A stretch of DNA of 64,000 nucleotides from Lyngbya sp. HA4199-MV5 (GTDB lineage Bacteria > Cyanobacteriota > Cyanobacteriia > Leptolyngbyales > Leptolyngbyaceae), in contig JAHHHL010000001.1 in the NCBI GenBank assembly GCA_019359375.1, positions 248,001-312,000 on the forward strand. Reading direction: 5' to 3'. Of this stretch, positions 1-9,697 are shown in pieces; position 1 is the first letter of the stretch; each line of letters begins with the position of its first letter. The notes beneath the pieces are model-generated. The model was not told where the DNA came from. It worked only from the letters and a program-made list of their open reading frames with translations, and did not search any database. The position numbers were made by a program, and so were the translations under genes.

Positions 1-753
1 CTTCCCCTATCGGAGTCACAGAAATATGAAATTCCTGGGTCACAGTTCTTCTCCAAGGAGACTATAGATGCAATCCCCTGTTTGTCTGCACGTCGATCGT
101 ATGGGGCTAACCTATCTAATCAACGATCGCAGGGGTCAATCAGGGGAACTTGTTGTGATCTTGATCATGCTCACTCAGATTTAGGTTGCCCTACTGAAGC
201 CATAACAACACAATCGGTCTAGGGTCTCCACAAAACGTAGCTCGATTGCAGACGACTTCAGAGAAAGGGCGGATGTTTTCGGTAAATGCACTGAGTCAGC
301 AAACTCAGTTTTATTAAGTCTTATTGATCATGGCATGGGCTATGTCCGTGGATATTCTTCAACGGGGAACGTTACCGAAACTTCAAACAGCTTCCCAATT
401 TCTTTAAGGAATCAGCGTAAAGTAAGCCGGAAAATACAGCTTTGCTCTAGAAGGTGAGGTGCAGCTAGTGGGGACAGGGTGTAGGGTGTGGGGTGTGGGG
501 TGTAGAACCAAGACACAGACCAAAGGACAGACGCTAAGATACGGCTGCTTGTAAAGAACCATGTCTAATCCGTCGTCACTGTAAGTCCATAGTTTCATTC
601 TAGGGAGTTCGATCGTCCGCTTGGGGAGGTGGTACACCCCTCGACAAGATTTGCAACAGTTTGAGCGCGAGATCGATCGGCATTCCAACGTAGAATTTAA
701 GCATCGCTCCCGTCATGGTGGGCGATCGCTCATGTGTTGAAGAGGCTGATTCT
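1..753. other. Intergenic region, no convincing gene
   Basis: No reading frame here looks like a real protein on either strand. The only recognisable structure is a GT-rich low-complexity stretch at about 467-506 (repeats of GTGTAGG/GTGTGGG), a member of a dispersed family seen elsewhere in the window. The segment directly upstream of the thioredoxin-like gene presumably carries its promoter, but I cannot point to convincing -35/-10 boxes. Confidence 0.5.
467..506 (+). repeat. GTGTGGGGTGTAGGG low-complexity tract
   Basis: Short tandem GTGTGGGGT/GTAGGGTGT units. Related tracts are at 16190-16222 and, in complement, 21386-21412 and inside lysA. Confidence 0.7.
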
Positions 754-1068
754 ATGACGCGGGCTGTGATCAAATTTTCGTCGGAAGACTGCGGCATTTG
801 CCACAAGATGTCGTTCTACGACCAGAAAGTGGTTGAGGAGCTTGGGCTTGAGTTCGTTAGCGTCAAGATGCAGGACACGGCGACCTATCGGAAGTACCGC
901 AAGATTTTGCTGGCGCAGTATCCTGACAAAGCTGACATGGGGTGGCCCACCTATTTGATCTGTGACACTCCTGAAGGTGATTTCAAAATTTTGGGCGAAG
1001 TCAAAGGCGGACATCCCAAGGGCGAATTTCGTAGCCGCTTGCAGGAAGTGCTGGCAGAGACGAATTGA
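754..1068 (+). CDS. Thioredoxin-like protein
   Basis: A small protein of 104 residues starting MTRAVIKF. It carries a CGIC (CxxC) redox centre near residue 13, preceded by a short beta strand, and a later WPTYL segment with the cis-proline position typical of thioredoxin folds. It is probably a cytoplasmic thiol-disulfide oxidoreductase; its partner is unknown. The frame extends 39 bases upstream to 715, but the ATG at 754 places the first strand and CxxC at the usual distance from the N-terminus. It stands alone, followed by a long gap. Confidence 0.8.
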   Translation: MTRAVIKFSSEDCGICHKMSFYDQKVVEELGLEFVSVKMQDTATYRKYRKILLAQYPDKADMGWPTYLICDTPEGDFKILGEVKGGHPKGEFRSRLQEVLAETN

Positions 1069-1919
1069 GTTGCATAGGACTTACGCACTTGGCACTTGAA
1101 ACATCCTTAAGAAAGGGAGGAACTCCGAAAGCCCCTCTTTAATAGGGTTGAGGATCTCCTCTGCTTAATTCTCTTCTGTCTCTCTAAAGTAGATGAAAAG
1201 ATGCGTTGTCAGTTTGATTGCTGCACCCGTGGACAAATAAAGCCATTCATCTTGTGCCGCAGTTGCTCAAAACCAGCTTCTTAGTTTTGTCAGTCAGGCA
1301 GATCTTGCCACATAGGGTCACGTTGACGCAGATTTTCACGATCGACCTGGAAGCGGATGCATTAACAGGTCTACGACATTGGCTTCAGAGGCAGTATCTA
1401 CAAATCATTGCTCCTCGGTTCACCAACACTCACGCTGCCAATAACTCAAAAAACTGTTCCTCCAAAAAGCAATCCAGGAGCAGTGATCCCGCAGTGAAGT
1501 ACATCACCTGGTCTGAACGCTAGGGGCTGTCATCAATTACTACGACACATCAGTTGCAGCAAGGCTTACAGCCCCTGACCTGGTGTGTTGGTACGGGCGC
1601 GGTAATGCTGGTACCGCAAGGCTTCGGAGCTGAATTGATGACGCGCCCTAGCATGGAAGCCTTCTTCACTTCTAACTCCTGGCTTCTGAATGGTACTGTA
1701 TACCCAACTGCCTAAACCTTAAGAAACCTGCTTGGTTTCGCCCCACGGTCAGTAGCCAGCGAAACAGTAGATTAAAGCTTTTGGATGATAATCTCCGTTC
1801 TTACGAACCCCCGGTACTATAGCCGTAGCGACGATCGCCACTGCGATGATCTAGTCAGCCCGTAGCGTGTTGTACGCTGCCAACCTGCCAACTCTGCGTC
1901 CATCTCTTAGGAGTCACTC
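1069..1919. other. Long intergenic region with a MITE-like copy
   Basis: About 850 bases without a supported gene. The frame at 1218-1523 has no recognisable domain and an odd composition. A MITE-like element occupies 1521-1650 and is listed separately. The 3' part before transaldolase presumably contains the tal promoter; AGGAGT at 1909-1914, just before the ATG at 1920, is a plausible ribosome binding site. Confidence 0.5.
1521..1650 (+). mobile_element. MITE-like element, copy 1 (most diverged full copy)
   Basis: A 130-bp element beginning TAGGGGCTGTCATCAATTA and ending with its imperfect inverse, AATTGATGACGCGCCCTA. The interior has a second inverse of the left end (CAGCCCCT) and a GGGCG segment that pairs with the right end, so the element can fold into two adjacent hairpins. 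It shares its whole length with copies at 17335, 32339 and 60316. TA at both ends could be a target duplication. It has no coding capacity. Confidence 0.75.
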
Positions 1920-3095
1920 ATGGCAAAGAATTTACTCGAACAACTGCGGGAGATCACGGTTGTCGTCGCAGACACCGGGGATATTCAGGCGATCGAAACC
2001 TTCAAGCCACGCGATGCCACCACCAATCCGTCGTTGATTACCGCAGCGGCACAAATGCCCCAATATCAGGAAATTGTGGATGGCACTCTGAAGCAGGCAA
2101 AACTCGATGCGGGTGCCAGTGCCAGCAATGAAACGATTTTGTCACTGGCGTTCGATCGCCTCGCAGTTGCGTTTGGGCTTCGCATTCTTAAAATTATTCC
2201 CGGTCGCGTTTCAACGGAAGTGGATGCACGGCTGTCCTACGACACCGAAGCAACGATCGCCAAAGGTCGTGCCTTGATCGCGCAATACGAAGCCGCTGGG
2301 GTCACCCGCGATCGTGTTCTCATAAAAATTGCGTCTACTTGGGAAGGCATCAAAGCGGCTGAAGTGCTGGAAAAGGAGGGCATTCACTGCAACCTGACGC
2401 TGTTGTTTGGCATTCACCAGGCGATCGCCTGTGCCGAAGCGGGGATCACGCTCATCTCTCCCTTTGTGGGGCGCATTCTCGACTGGTACAAAGCCAGCAC
2501 TGGCAAAGATTATGTGGCGACCGAAGATCCCGGTGTCCTCTCCGTCACCAAAATCTACAACTACTACAAAAAATTCGGCTACAAAACCGAAGTGATGGGA
2601 GCCAGCTTCCGCAATGTGGGCGAGATTACGGAACTGGCAGGCTGCGATTTGCTCACCATTTCTCCTGCCCTGCTCAAGGAACTGCACACCACTGAAGCTG
2701 ACCTGCCCCGCAAGCTTGATCCCGCCAGGGCAGAGGGTCTGGAGCTAGAAAAAATCACGATCGACCAGGACACCTTCAACCAACTCCACGCTGAAGATCC
2801 AATGGCAACGCAAAAGCTGGATGAAGGCATCACAGGCTTTACCAAAGCATTGGTGGCGCTCGAAAAACTGCTTGAAAAGCGACTGTCAATGCTGGAGGGC
2901 GAAGAGGCGGTCATTCACGCTGCCGAAGATATCTTTCATACCTATGATCTCGATGGTGATGGCTTTATTACCCGCGAAGAATGGATGGGCACCGATGCTG
3001 TGTTTGATGCCCTGGATATTAACCACGACGGCAAAATTACACCAGCCGAAATGGGCGCAGGGCTAGGAGCCGCGTTCCATCTGGCTGAAGTGTAA
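1920..3095 (+). CDS. tal: Transaldolase with C-terminal EF-hand pair
   Basis: Transaldolase of the pentose phosphate/Calvin network, transferring dihydroxyacetone units between sedoheptulose 7-phosphate and glyceraldehyde 3-phosphate. The 391-residue protein has the N-terminal TNPSL motif and the Schiff-base lysine within VLIKIAST at about residue 136. After the barrel (about residue 325) come two calcium-binding loops, [12 protein letters not shown] (from 343) and [12 protein letters not shown] (from 366). This fused form is known in cyanobacteria and suggests calcium responsiveness. It lies 21 bases upstream of glgP on the same strand, probably co-transcribed, linking sugar-phosphate and glycogen turnover. 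Confidence 0.95.
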   Translation: MAKNLLEQLREITVVVADTGDIQAIETFKPRDATTNPSLITAAAQMPQYQEIVDGTLKQAKLDAGASASNETILSLAFDRLAVAFGLRILKIIPGRVSTEVDARLSYDTEATIAKGRALIAQYEAAGVTRDRVLIKIASTWEGIKAAEVLEKEGIHCNLTLLFGIHQAIACAEAGITLISPFVGRILDWYKASTGKDYVATEDPGVLSVTKIYNYYKKFGYKTEVMGASFRNVGEITELAGCDLLTISPALLKELHTTEADLPRKLDPARAEGLELEKITIDQDTFNQLHAEDPMATQKLDEGITGFTKALVALEKLLEKRLSMLEGEEAVIHAAEDIFHTYDLDGDGFITREEWMGTDAVFDALDINHDGKITPAEMGAGLGAAFHLAEV

Positions 3096-3116
3096 ATTCT
3101 GAAAAGGACTCAAATT

Positions 3117-5654
3117 ATGCAGACCGCACCAAACCAACCGATCGAGTGCGTGCCCACGATTGTCGTGGAGGACGATCGCACCGGGCTGAGTGTCGAAACC
3201 CTGAAGCGCGCCTTTCAGGACAATCTCTTCTACATCCAGGGCAAATTTCCTAAAATTGCGACCCAAAACGACTACTACATGGCGCTGGCATACACCGTGC
3301 GCGATCGGCTGCTGCGACGCTGGCTCACCACCGCTGAGACCTATACTCAACAGGGTGTACGCACGGTTGCTTACCTGTCTGCCGAGTTTCTGATGGGACC
3401 GCATCTGGGCAACAACCTGATCAGCCTGGGCATTTACGATGAAGTGAAACAGGCGATCGAAGAACTGGGGCTTAGCTTTGAGGAAATTGCCGATCAGGAA
3501 GAAGAACCCGGACTCGGCAATGGCGGTCTGGGACGCTTAGCCGCCTGTTACCTCGATTCGATGGCAGCGCTCGACATTCCCTCGATCGGGTACGGCATCC
3601 GCTACGAGTTCGGCATTTTTGACCAGGACATCCGCGATGGCTGGCAGTTTGAAATCACCGACAAATGGCTGCGCTACGGCAATCCGTGGGAAATCGCTCG
3701 ACCCGAATGGGCAGTCGAAGTCAAGCTGGGCGGACACACCGAAACCTACCTGGACGAGGCGATCGGTCGCAACCGGGTGCGCTGGGTGCCCAATGAAGTG
3801 GTGATGGGCATTCCCTACGACACGCCAATTTTGGGCTACAAGACCAATACAGCCACCACACTGCGGCTTTGGAGTGCAGCAGCGGCAGAATCCTTTGATT
3901 TTGCAGCCTTTAACTCCGGCGACTACTTCCGGGCAGTACAGCAAAAGACCGTATCGGAAACGCTGACGAAGGTGCTTTATCCGAACGACGAGCTATCCCA
4001 GGGAAAAAAACTCCGGCTCGCGCAACAGATTTTCTTCGTGTCCTGTTCCCTACAAGACATGATGTTGATCCTCACTCGTCAAGGCATTCCGCTCGACCAG
4101 TTCCACGAGAAGTTTGCGATTCAATTGAATGACACGCACCCCGCGATCGCCGTCGCCGAACTCATGCGCTTGCTCATCGATGAACACGCCTTTGAGTGGG
4201 ATGCCGCCTGGAGCATCACCCAAAAAACGCTCGCCTATACCAACCACACGCTGTTACCAGAAGCACTGGAGCGCTGGGGGTTAACTCTCTTTGGCACCCT
4301 CCTGCCCCGTCATCTGGAGATCATCTACGAAATCAATCGCCGCTTTTTAGACGCGATTCGCCTGAAGTTTCCTAATGATCCCGATCGCTTAAACCGCATG
4401 TCGCTCATTGATGAAGCAGGCGAACGCTACGTCCGCATGGCACATCTTGCCTGTGTGGGTAGCCATGCCATCAACGGGGTAGCTGCGCTTCATAGTGAAC
4501 TGCTCAAGCAAGACGTGTTGCGCGACTTTTACGAACTCTATCCCGAAAAGTTTAGCAACAAGACGAACGGAGTCACACCACGTCGGTTTATGGTGCTGAG
4601 TAATCCTCGCCTGACCAACCTCATCACCAGCAAGATTGGCGATGGCTGGATCAAGCATCTGGACGACCTGCGCCAGCTTGAACCTTACGTTGAGGATGCC
4701 GAGTTTCGTCAACAGTGGCGGCAGATCAAGCTTGAAATTAAGCAAGACCTCGCGGCTTACATCAAACAGGTCAACGGGATTAACGTGGATCCTACTTCTC
4801 TGTTTGACATTCAAGCAAAGCGTATTCACGAATACAAGCGGCAACACCTGGATGTTCTCCACATCATTACGCTGTACAACCGCATTAAAGCTAACCCAGA
4901 CATTGAGGTGACACCTCGCACGTTCATTTTTGGTGGCAAGGCGGCTCCCGGCTACTACATGGCGAAGCTGATCATCAAGTTCATCAACTCCGTGGGTGAC
5001 GTAGTGAACAATGATCCCGATGTGCGCGATCGCATTAAGGTGGTGTTCCTCAAAGACTACAACGTGAAATTTGCCCAGCGCGTTTATCCCGCCGCCGACC
5101 TTTCCGAGCAGATTTCGCTGGCTGGGAAAGAAGCCTCTGGGACGGGCAACATGAAATTCTCGATGAACGGGTCGTTGACGATCGGCACGCTAGACGGTGC
5201 CAATGTGGAAATCCGCGAAGAAGTGGGAGCCGAAAATTTCTTTCTCTTTGGTCTTACCACACCCGAAGTCTACGCCCTCAAAGCCAGTGGCTACAATCCC
5301 TGGCAATACTACAACAGCAACCCCGAACTCAAAGCGGCAATGGATCTCATCGCGTCTGGTGGCTTCTCCAACGGCGATACCAATCTGTTCAACGCACTGG
5401 TCAGCACGCTGCTCTACAAAGACGACTACTTGTTGATGGCAGACTACCAGTCCTACATTGACTGCCAGGATCGCGTCAGTCAGGCCTACCGCGATCAGGA
5501 TCACTGGACGCGCCTATCCATCCTCAACTCCGTCCGCATGGGCAAATTCTCGTCCGATCGCTCCATCCGGGAATATTGCGAAGATATCTGGCACGTCAAA
5601 CCCGTCACGATCGAGCAAAAAGAATACGTCCAGGCAGGAGCAGCGATGGTTTGA
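3117..5654 (+). CDS. glgP: Glycogen phosphorylase
   Basis: Releases glucose 1-phosphate from glycogen with inorganic phosphate and pyridoxal phosphate (PLP). The 845-residue length matches the family. Visible features are the N-terminal phosphorylase block, GLGNGGLGRLAACYLDSMA, and the PLP site EASGTGNMKFSMNG with the Schiff-base lysine at about residue 680. It follows tal closely with an AAAAGGA ribosome binding site just before the ATG. The C-terminal codons run into a dispersed repeat immediately after the stop. The enzyme looks complete and cytoplasmic. Confidence 0.97.
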   Translation: MQTAPNQPIECVPTIVVEDDRTGLSVETLKRAFQDNLFYIQGKFPKIATQNDYYMALAYTVRDRLLRRWLTTAETYTQQGVRTVAYLSAEFLMGPHLGNNLISLGIYDEVKQAIEELGLSFEEIADQEEEPGLGNGGLGRLAACYLDSMAALDIPSIGYGIRYEFGIFDQDIRDGWQFEITDKWLRYGNPWEIARPEWAVEVKLGGHTETYLDEAIGRNRVRWVPNEVVMGIPYDTPILGYKTNTATTLRLWSAAAAESFDFAAFNSGDYFRAVQQKTVSETLTKVLYPNDELSQGKKLRLAQQIFFVSCSLQDMMLILTRQGIPLDQFHEKFAIQLNDTHPAIAVAELMRLLIDEHAFEWDAAWSITQKTLAYTNHTLLPEALERWGLTLFGTLLPRHLEIIYEINRRFLDAIRLKFPNDPDRLNRMSLIDEAGERYVRMAHLACVGSHAINGVAALHSELLKQDVLRDFYELYPEKFSNKTNGVTPRRFMVLSNPRLTNLITSKIGDGWIKHLDDLRQLEPYVEDAEFRQQWRQIKLEIKQDLAAYIKQVNGINVDPTSLFDIQAKRIHEYKRQHLDVLHIITLYNRIKANPDIEVTPRTFIFGGKAAPGYYMAKLIIKFINSVGDVVNNDPDVRDRIKVVFLKDYNVKFAQRVYPAADLSEQISLAGKEASGTGNMKFSMNGSLTIGTLDGANVEIREEVGAENFFLFGLTTPEVYALKASGYNPWQYYNSNPELKAAMDLIASGGFSNGDTNLFNALVSTLLYKDDYLLMADYQSYIDCQDRVSQAYRDQDHWTRLSILNSVRMGKFSSDRSIREYCEDIWHVKPVTIEQKEYVQAGAAMV

Positions 5655-5658
5655 GAGA

Positions 5659-5731
5659 GTTTTTAGTTGTTGGTTGTATAGCCCTTTGGGCATTCAAGAA
5701 AAGTTGTTAGAAAGGAGTCAGCAGTCAGCTT
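5659..5731 (+). repeat. Dispersed repeat (TATAGCCCTTTGGGCATTCA family), copy 1
   Basis: Directly after glgP lies TTTTTAGTTGTTGGTTGTATAGCCCTTTGGGCATTC followed by AAGAAAAGTT and AGAAAGGAGTCAG. The same string order recurs at 30900-30970, and its right part recurs at about 17293-17334. AAGCCC/GGGC-type pairing in the core could form a small hairpin. Non-coding; function unknown. Confidence 0.65.
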
Positions 5732-5783
5732 TTTAGCCTTTATCCTTCATCCTTTAGCCTTTCCCCCACTCCCCCCAAGCCTT

Positions 5784-6422
5784 ATGAGCCTGAAGCTATA
5801 TTTTATGCGTCATGGTGAAACGACCTACAGCATTACGGGTGGGTACTGTGGCGAGCTTGACCCAGAGTTAACGCCCAATGGCACCAAAATGGCAGAAGCT
5901 TTCGCAGCGGCGTATCAGTCGATGGATTGGACAGCGGTGTATGTGAGTCCGATGAAGCGCACGATCGCGACTGCAAAGCCCCTCTGCACCGCCATTGGGA
6001 TGGACATGCAGTTTCGGGATGGTTTAAAAGAAATTCGCTATGGCGAATGGGAAGGCAAAACCCAGGAATATGTCAAAGAGCACTATCCAGAAGACTACGT
6101 TCGCTGGTTAGCTGAACCAGCCTGGAATGCACCCACAGGCGGCGAAACATCGGTGCAAATTGCTAGCCGTGCTTCTCTTGTCGTAGCTGAAATTGAGCAG
6201 AAGCATCCCTCTGGCAACATCCTGGTGGTGTCGCACAAAGCTACCATTCGGATTATTCTATGCAGCTTGTTGGGGATTGATTTGGGGCGCTATCGCGATC
6301 GTATCAACGCCCTTGCAGCCTCAATCAGTGTCGTCAAATTTGGTGAACACGGTCCACTGCTGGAAGTTTTGGGCGATCGCTCCTACATGGATGACGAATT
6401 GCGCGCCTTAGAAGGGACTTAA
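5784..6422 (+). CDS. Histidine phosphatase family protein
   Basis: A 212-residue member of the phosphoglycerate mutase-like histidine phosphatases. The catalytic RHGET motif is at residues 9-13, and further conserved features are SPMKRTIATA, a GEWEG segment and the second catalytic histidine in VVSHKATIR. Family members dephosphorylate small phosphoesters or sugar phosphates; the substrate cannot be fixed from sequence. A CpcF-like or glucosyl-3-phosphoglycerate phosphatase role is not supported. It stands after glgP on the same strand, separated by 129 bases of repeat-rich sequence, so co-transcription is uncertain. Confidence 0.85.
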   Translation: MSLKLYFMRHGETTYSITGGYCGELDPELTPNGTKMAEAFAAAYQSMDWTAVYVSPMKRTIATAKPLCTAIGMDMQFRDGLKEIRYGEWEGKTQEYVKEHYPEDYVRWLAEPAWNAPTGGETSVQIASRASLVVAEIEQKHPSGNILVVSHKATIRIILCSLLGIDLGRYRDRINALAASISVVKFGEHGPLLEVLGDRSYMDDELRALEGT

Positions 6423-7181
6423 GAGACCGTCTGAAAAGCGTTCGATTGGGGGCGACGGCTCGAAAACAGCTCAGCGACTGCTTCAGGTTGGCTTAAACTT
6501 CAAGCTGGCTTAAATTTCAGGTTGGCTTAAAGCGGTGGGCTATCCGTTTCGTCCGCTCCTCTCCGCTGCTGATCATACTACTCAGACATCCTATGACCAC
6601 GACACTCGATCGCCTTGAATGCACGATCGTTGTCAAAACCTCAGCCGCTCCAAAGCATCGGAGCTGCATACATACAAAACGCTGGGAAGAAAAAGGTCAG
6701 ACAGCATAGATCCACCTCACGTTTACCTGATGCTTACCCACAGCCATCATGCGATTGGCAAAAGAGGGGCACGGGTCACGAAAGCAGGTTACTAGCTGTC
6801 TGCCTTTAACAGTTCATTCACCTGTGATTAGAAACTATCAACTCGACTTGTCAATCGCATGTTCTCAGCATGAACTTAAAATGACAACGTTTTTTGTCCG
6901 CCCGGGAGCAAACCGCCGTCCTTGAGCGTCCTTCTTCATTCAACTGCGATGCCAGAGCAACTGCAACGTCACATACCTGATCTAGATTTTGGATAAGGTA
7001 GGATGAGCGTAAGGGTGAAGTTTAGGTGGCTCTCAATCGTCGCCCCCTAGCTGCTAAGAGCCAAGAAACGCTAAGAGCAAGAAAGCGGAGCAAGAGCTAA
7101 GAGAGCGTAGCGGGGCGATCGATTGCATGGCGTTGGTCTCAACATACTTTTTACACTCGCCGACAACTGGACAGTACAACA
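6423..7181. other. Intergenic region upstream of htrA-like gene
   Basis: About 760 bases without a convincing gene. It contains three tandem 17-base units at 6482-6532 (listed separately) and a stretch rich in GCTAAGAGC-like words at about 7050-7110. The frame at 6615-6809 has no recognisable protein character. The promoter of the downstream protease presumably lies in the last 200 bases. Confidence 0.5.
6482..6532 (+). repeat. Three tandem 17-bp repeats
   Basis: Three consecutive units TTCAGGTTGGCTTAAA(C), TTCAAGCTGGCTTAAA(T), TTCAGGTTGGCTTAAA(G) occur 59 bases after the phosphatase stop. The exact 17-base spacing with small substitutions marks true tandem duplication. It could be a regulator binding array or a neutral microsatellite. 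Confidence 0.85.
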
Positions 7182-8441
7182 ATGAACACTTCTACAGATA
7201 AACAAAGCAACACACGCAAGCCCGTCTGGAAACAGCCAGCGGTATTTTTGTTACTGCCGCTCCTGGGTGCAGGAACAGCGCTGCTGGGTGATCACTGGTT
7301 GTCGTCCAGCGAGGCTTCGACGCAGGTTGCGATCGCACAGACGGTCAGCCCTTCTGCCCAAACGCAAACGATCGCGCAGGCTCCTAACCGAAGCAACGCT
7401 ATCCTGTCGTCTAGCGATCCAAACTTTATTGTGAATGCGGTCGATCGAGTTGGTCCCGCCGTCGTTCGCATCAACTCGTCTCGCACCGTTAAAACCCGCC
7501 GACCAGAAATCTTCAACGATCCCTTCTTTCGGCAGTTTTTTGGCGATATTCCAACAGGTCCCTCCACTCGCGTCGAGCGTGGCACGGGGTCTGGGTTCAT
7601 CATCAAAGCGGATGGTTTAATTTTGACCAATGCCCACGTTGTGGATGGTGCTGATACTGTAATCGTGACGCTCAAAGATCAGCGCGAGTTCAAAGGAAAA
7701 GTCTTAGGTGCCGATCCCCTGACAGATGTTGCGGTGGTGAAGGTAGAAGCAAGCAACCTGCCCACAGTGAACTTGGGTAACTCAGAGCAGCTTAGACCGG
7801 GCGAATGGGCGATCGCGATCGGCAACCCGCTTGGGCTTGACAACACCGTCACTGTTGGCATCATCAGCGCTACCGGACGCTCCAGTGCTCAGGTAAAAGC
7901 CCCCGACAAGCGCGTGAGCTTCATCCAAACCGATGCCGCCATCAACCCTGGTAACTCTGGCGGTCCGCTGCTCAACCAGCGTGGCGAAGTCATTGGGATG
8001 AACACCGCCATCATTGGGGGCGCACAAGGCTTGGGCTTTGCCATTCCCATCAACACAGCCCAGCAAATTTCGAGCCAGCTTATCGCCACAGGCAAAGCCA
8101 GCCATCCCTACCTCGGCATTCGCATGACCACGCTGACCCCTGAACTCAAGAAGCAAATTAACAACGATCCCGAAGCTGGTGTCAGTGTGAAAGAAGATAG
8201 TGGGGTGTTGGTGTATCGCGTGATGCGGGGTTCGCCAGCCGCTCAAGCCGGACTCAAGCCGGGTGATGTGATTCAAAAAATCAACGGGCAACTGGTGAAA
8301 ACCGCCGAGGATGTGCAGCAAGCTGTGGAAAGAAGCTCTGTCGGCGGCAACCTCCAGGTCGAATTGAAGCGCAACGGACAACCACAAACGCTAGCGGTAC
8401 GTCCTGGTGCGTTTCCAACACAAACCGCGCAGAATGAGTAG
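7182..8441 (+). CDS. HtrA/Deg-type serine protease (HhoA/HhoB/HtrA family)
   Basis: A 419-residue trypsin-like protease with one PDZ domain, acting in protein quality control in the periplasm or at the membrane. An N-terminal hydrophobic segment (about residues 21-37) is a signal anchor. The catalytic triad is visible: His152 in LTNAHVVDGA, Asp182 in LTDVAVVKV and Ser259 in NPGNSGGPLLN. The PDZ domain covers about residues 305-405 (YLGIRM, GVLVYRV, AGLKPGDVI). Cyanobacteria carry three paralogues (HtrA, HhoA, HhoB); I cannot choose between them, so no symbol is given. An A/G-rich repeat follows. Confidence 0.93.
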   Translation: MNTSTDKQSNTRKPVWKQPAVFLLLPLLGAGTALLGDHWLSSSEASTQVAIAQTVSPSAQTQTIAQAPNRSNAILSSSDPNFIVNAVDRVGPAVVRINSSRTVKTRRPEIFNDPFFRQFFGDIPTGPSTRVERGTGSGFIIKADGLILTNAHVVDGADTVIVTLKDQREFKGKVLGADPLTDVAVVKVEASNLPTVNLGNSEQLRPGEWAIAIGNPLGLDNTVTVGIISATGRSSAQVKAPDKRVSFIQTDAAINPGNSGGPLLNQRGEVIGMNTAIIGGAQGLGFAIPINTAQQISSQLIATGKASHPYLGIRMTTLTPELKKQINNDPEAGVSVKEDSGVLVYRVMRGSPAAQAGLKPGDVIQKINGQLVKTAEDVQQAVERSSVGGNLQVELKRNGQPQTLAVRPGAFPTQTAQNE

Positions 8442-8445
8442 GTGT

Positions 8446-8608
8446 TAGAGAGGCAGAGGGCAGAAGGCAGAAGGTAGAGGGGGCAAGGGGAGCGGAGGGA
8501 GAGTAACGGCTTAAACGCGAAGGAACCTTTGGGCGTTACTCCATAGCTTCCCCTGCTTCCTCCGCCTCCCCTGCTTCTCCCATTTCCCCTGCCTCCCCTA
8601 CTTCTCTT
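8446..8608. repeat. Low-complexity GGCAGAGGGCAGAAGG repeat pair
   Basis: The purine-rich tract at 8450-8505 (GGCAGAGGGCAGAAGGCAGA and variants) is followed at about 8540-8608 by a pyrimidine-rich tract of CTTCCCCTGC/CTCCCCTG units. They are complementary in character and may form a long imperfect hairpin between the protease and def. The family recurs throughout the window, including inside two genes. Confidence 0.7.
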
Positions 8609-8660
8609 CTACAAACGACCGTTTTAGACTAAAAACTTGTTGTTCATTGCAGCACTGTCT

Positions 8661-9188
8661 ATGCCTGAACTACTTGACGTGATTGAGTTAGGGAATCCCA
8701 TCTTGCGTCAAAAGGCGCAGTGGGTTGAAGCGGTGCAGTCGGAGCGTATCCAAACACTGGTTGATAATCTCCTCGTTACGGTGAAAGACGCGAATGGGGT
8801 TGGCATTGCGGCTCCACAAGTGGCACAGTCCGATCGCCTGTTCATTGTTGCGTCCCGTCCAAATTTGCGTTATCCTCATGCGCCGACGATGGAACCAACC
8901 GCGATGATTAATCCGCAAATCCTTACCCACTCGGATGAAACCGTTAAAGGCTGGGAAGGGTGCCTCAGCATTCCAGGCATTCGCGGACAGGTGCCGAGAT
9001 ATCAAGCGATCGAAGTAGAGTATACCGATCGCAACGGCAAACGACACAAACAGGAATTGACCGACTTTGTAGCCCGTATCTTCCAGCACGAACTGGATCA
9101 TCTGGATGGCATCGTCTTTGTCGATCGCCTGGAAAGCACCCAGGACATGATCACCGAACGCGAGTATCAGCGCATTCTGGTCGATTGA
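8661..9188 (+). CDS. def: Peptide deformylase
   Basis: Removes the N-formyl group from nascent proteins; a metal hydrolase. The three family motifs are present: GVGIAAPQ (motif 1), EGCLSIPG with its metal-binding cysteine (motif 2), and HELDHLDG with the HExxH metal site (motif 3). Starting at the ATG at 8661 (MPELLDVIELG) gives 175 residues, close to the family norm; a TTG at 8637 would add eight residues and is less likely. It converges with the minus-strand permease gene downstream. Confidence 0.93.
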   Translation: MPELLDVIELGNPILRQKAQWVEAVQSERIQTLVDNLLVTVKDANGVGIAAPQVAQSDRLFIVASRPNLRYPHAPTMEPTAMINPQILTHSDETVKGWEGCLSIPGIRGQVPRYQAIEVEYTDRNGKRHKQELTDFVARIFQHELDHLDGIVFVDRLESTQDMITEREYQRILVD

Positions 9189-9200
9189 TTAATGCTTTTT

Positions 9201-9572
9201 CTAACGGAAAAAGAGATACCGGGCACCAATGACAAACAGAAAAATGCCATAGAGCTTTTTCATCAAAGCGCTGCTGATAAACGGTTGGTTGGCAAACACT
9301 GCGCCGAATAAAAAGCCGACGAACAGACCAGCCGCAATGAAAACGGCATCTCGAATGCTCAGGTTGCCTTCTTTGTAATACACAACGGCACCGAGAAGCC
9401 CGATCGGCAGAATTTGTGCTGCGATCGAGGTTCCGGTTGCGAACTTCTGATCCATTCCCAACAGCAGCACCATTGCGGGCACCATAATGGCACCACCGCC
9501 AATGCCAAACATGCCGCCAGCAATGCCAGCTGCCAAACCAATGAGCAACAGTTGAACCATCAAGGTAGACAT
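9201..9572 (-). CDS. Small TSUP (TauE/SafE) family permease
   Basis: A 123-residue membrane protein with about four hydrophobic segments and the glycine-rich GIAGGMFGIGGGAIMVPA signature that marks TauE/SafE transporters. Typical members are about 250 residues with two repeated halves; this is one half, as in the short TSUP proteins of cyanobacteria, which probably dimerise. The substrate is unknown (family members move sulfite, sulfonates or other anions). It ends 13 bases from def in tail-to-tail orientation. Confidence 0.85.
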   Translation of the reverse strand: MSTLMVQLLLIGLAAGIAGGMFGIGGGAIMVPAMVLLLGMDQKFATGTSIAAQILPIGLLGAVVYYKEGNLSIRDAVFIAAGLFVGFLFGAVFANQPFISSALMKKLYGIFLFVIGARYLFFR

Positions 9573-9697
9573 AGGGCTTAAGTCCGATCGATGCTGTTAA
9601 GTATGCAATGACCCTACTTATAGCAGCACTTGACGACGAATTTCGTCGCAGCCTGTACGACAAGGCTCTTGAATGAACGCCTCTTCTGTTAAGCAGC

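Noticed and set aside
404-688. 94-residue minus-strand frame
   Set aside because: It spans the low-complexity GTGTGGGG tract (HPTPHTLHPVPTS) and has no domain; no ribosome binding site seen.
1218-1523. 101-residue plus-strand frame before MITE copy 1
   Set aside because: No recognisable domain, composition unlike coding sequence; its stop is the MITE left-end TAG.
6615-6809. 64-residue frame in the gap before the HtrA-like gene
   Set aside because: No family resemblance and no ribosome binding site.
9151-9663. 170-residue minus-strand frame over the TSUP gene
   Set aside because: Shadow of the clear TauE/SafE frame at 9201-9572.
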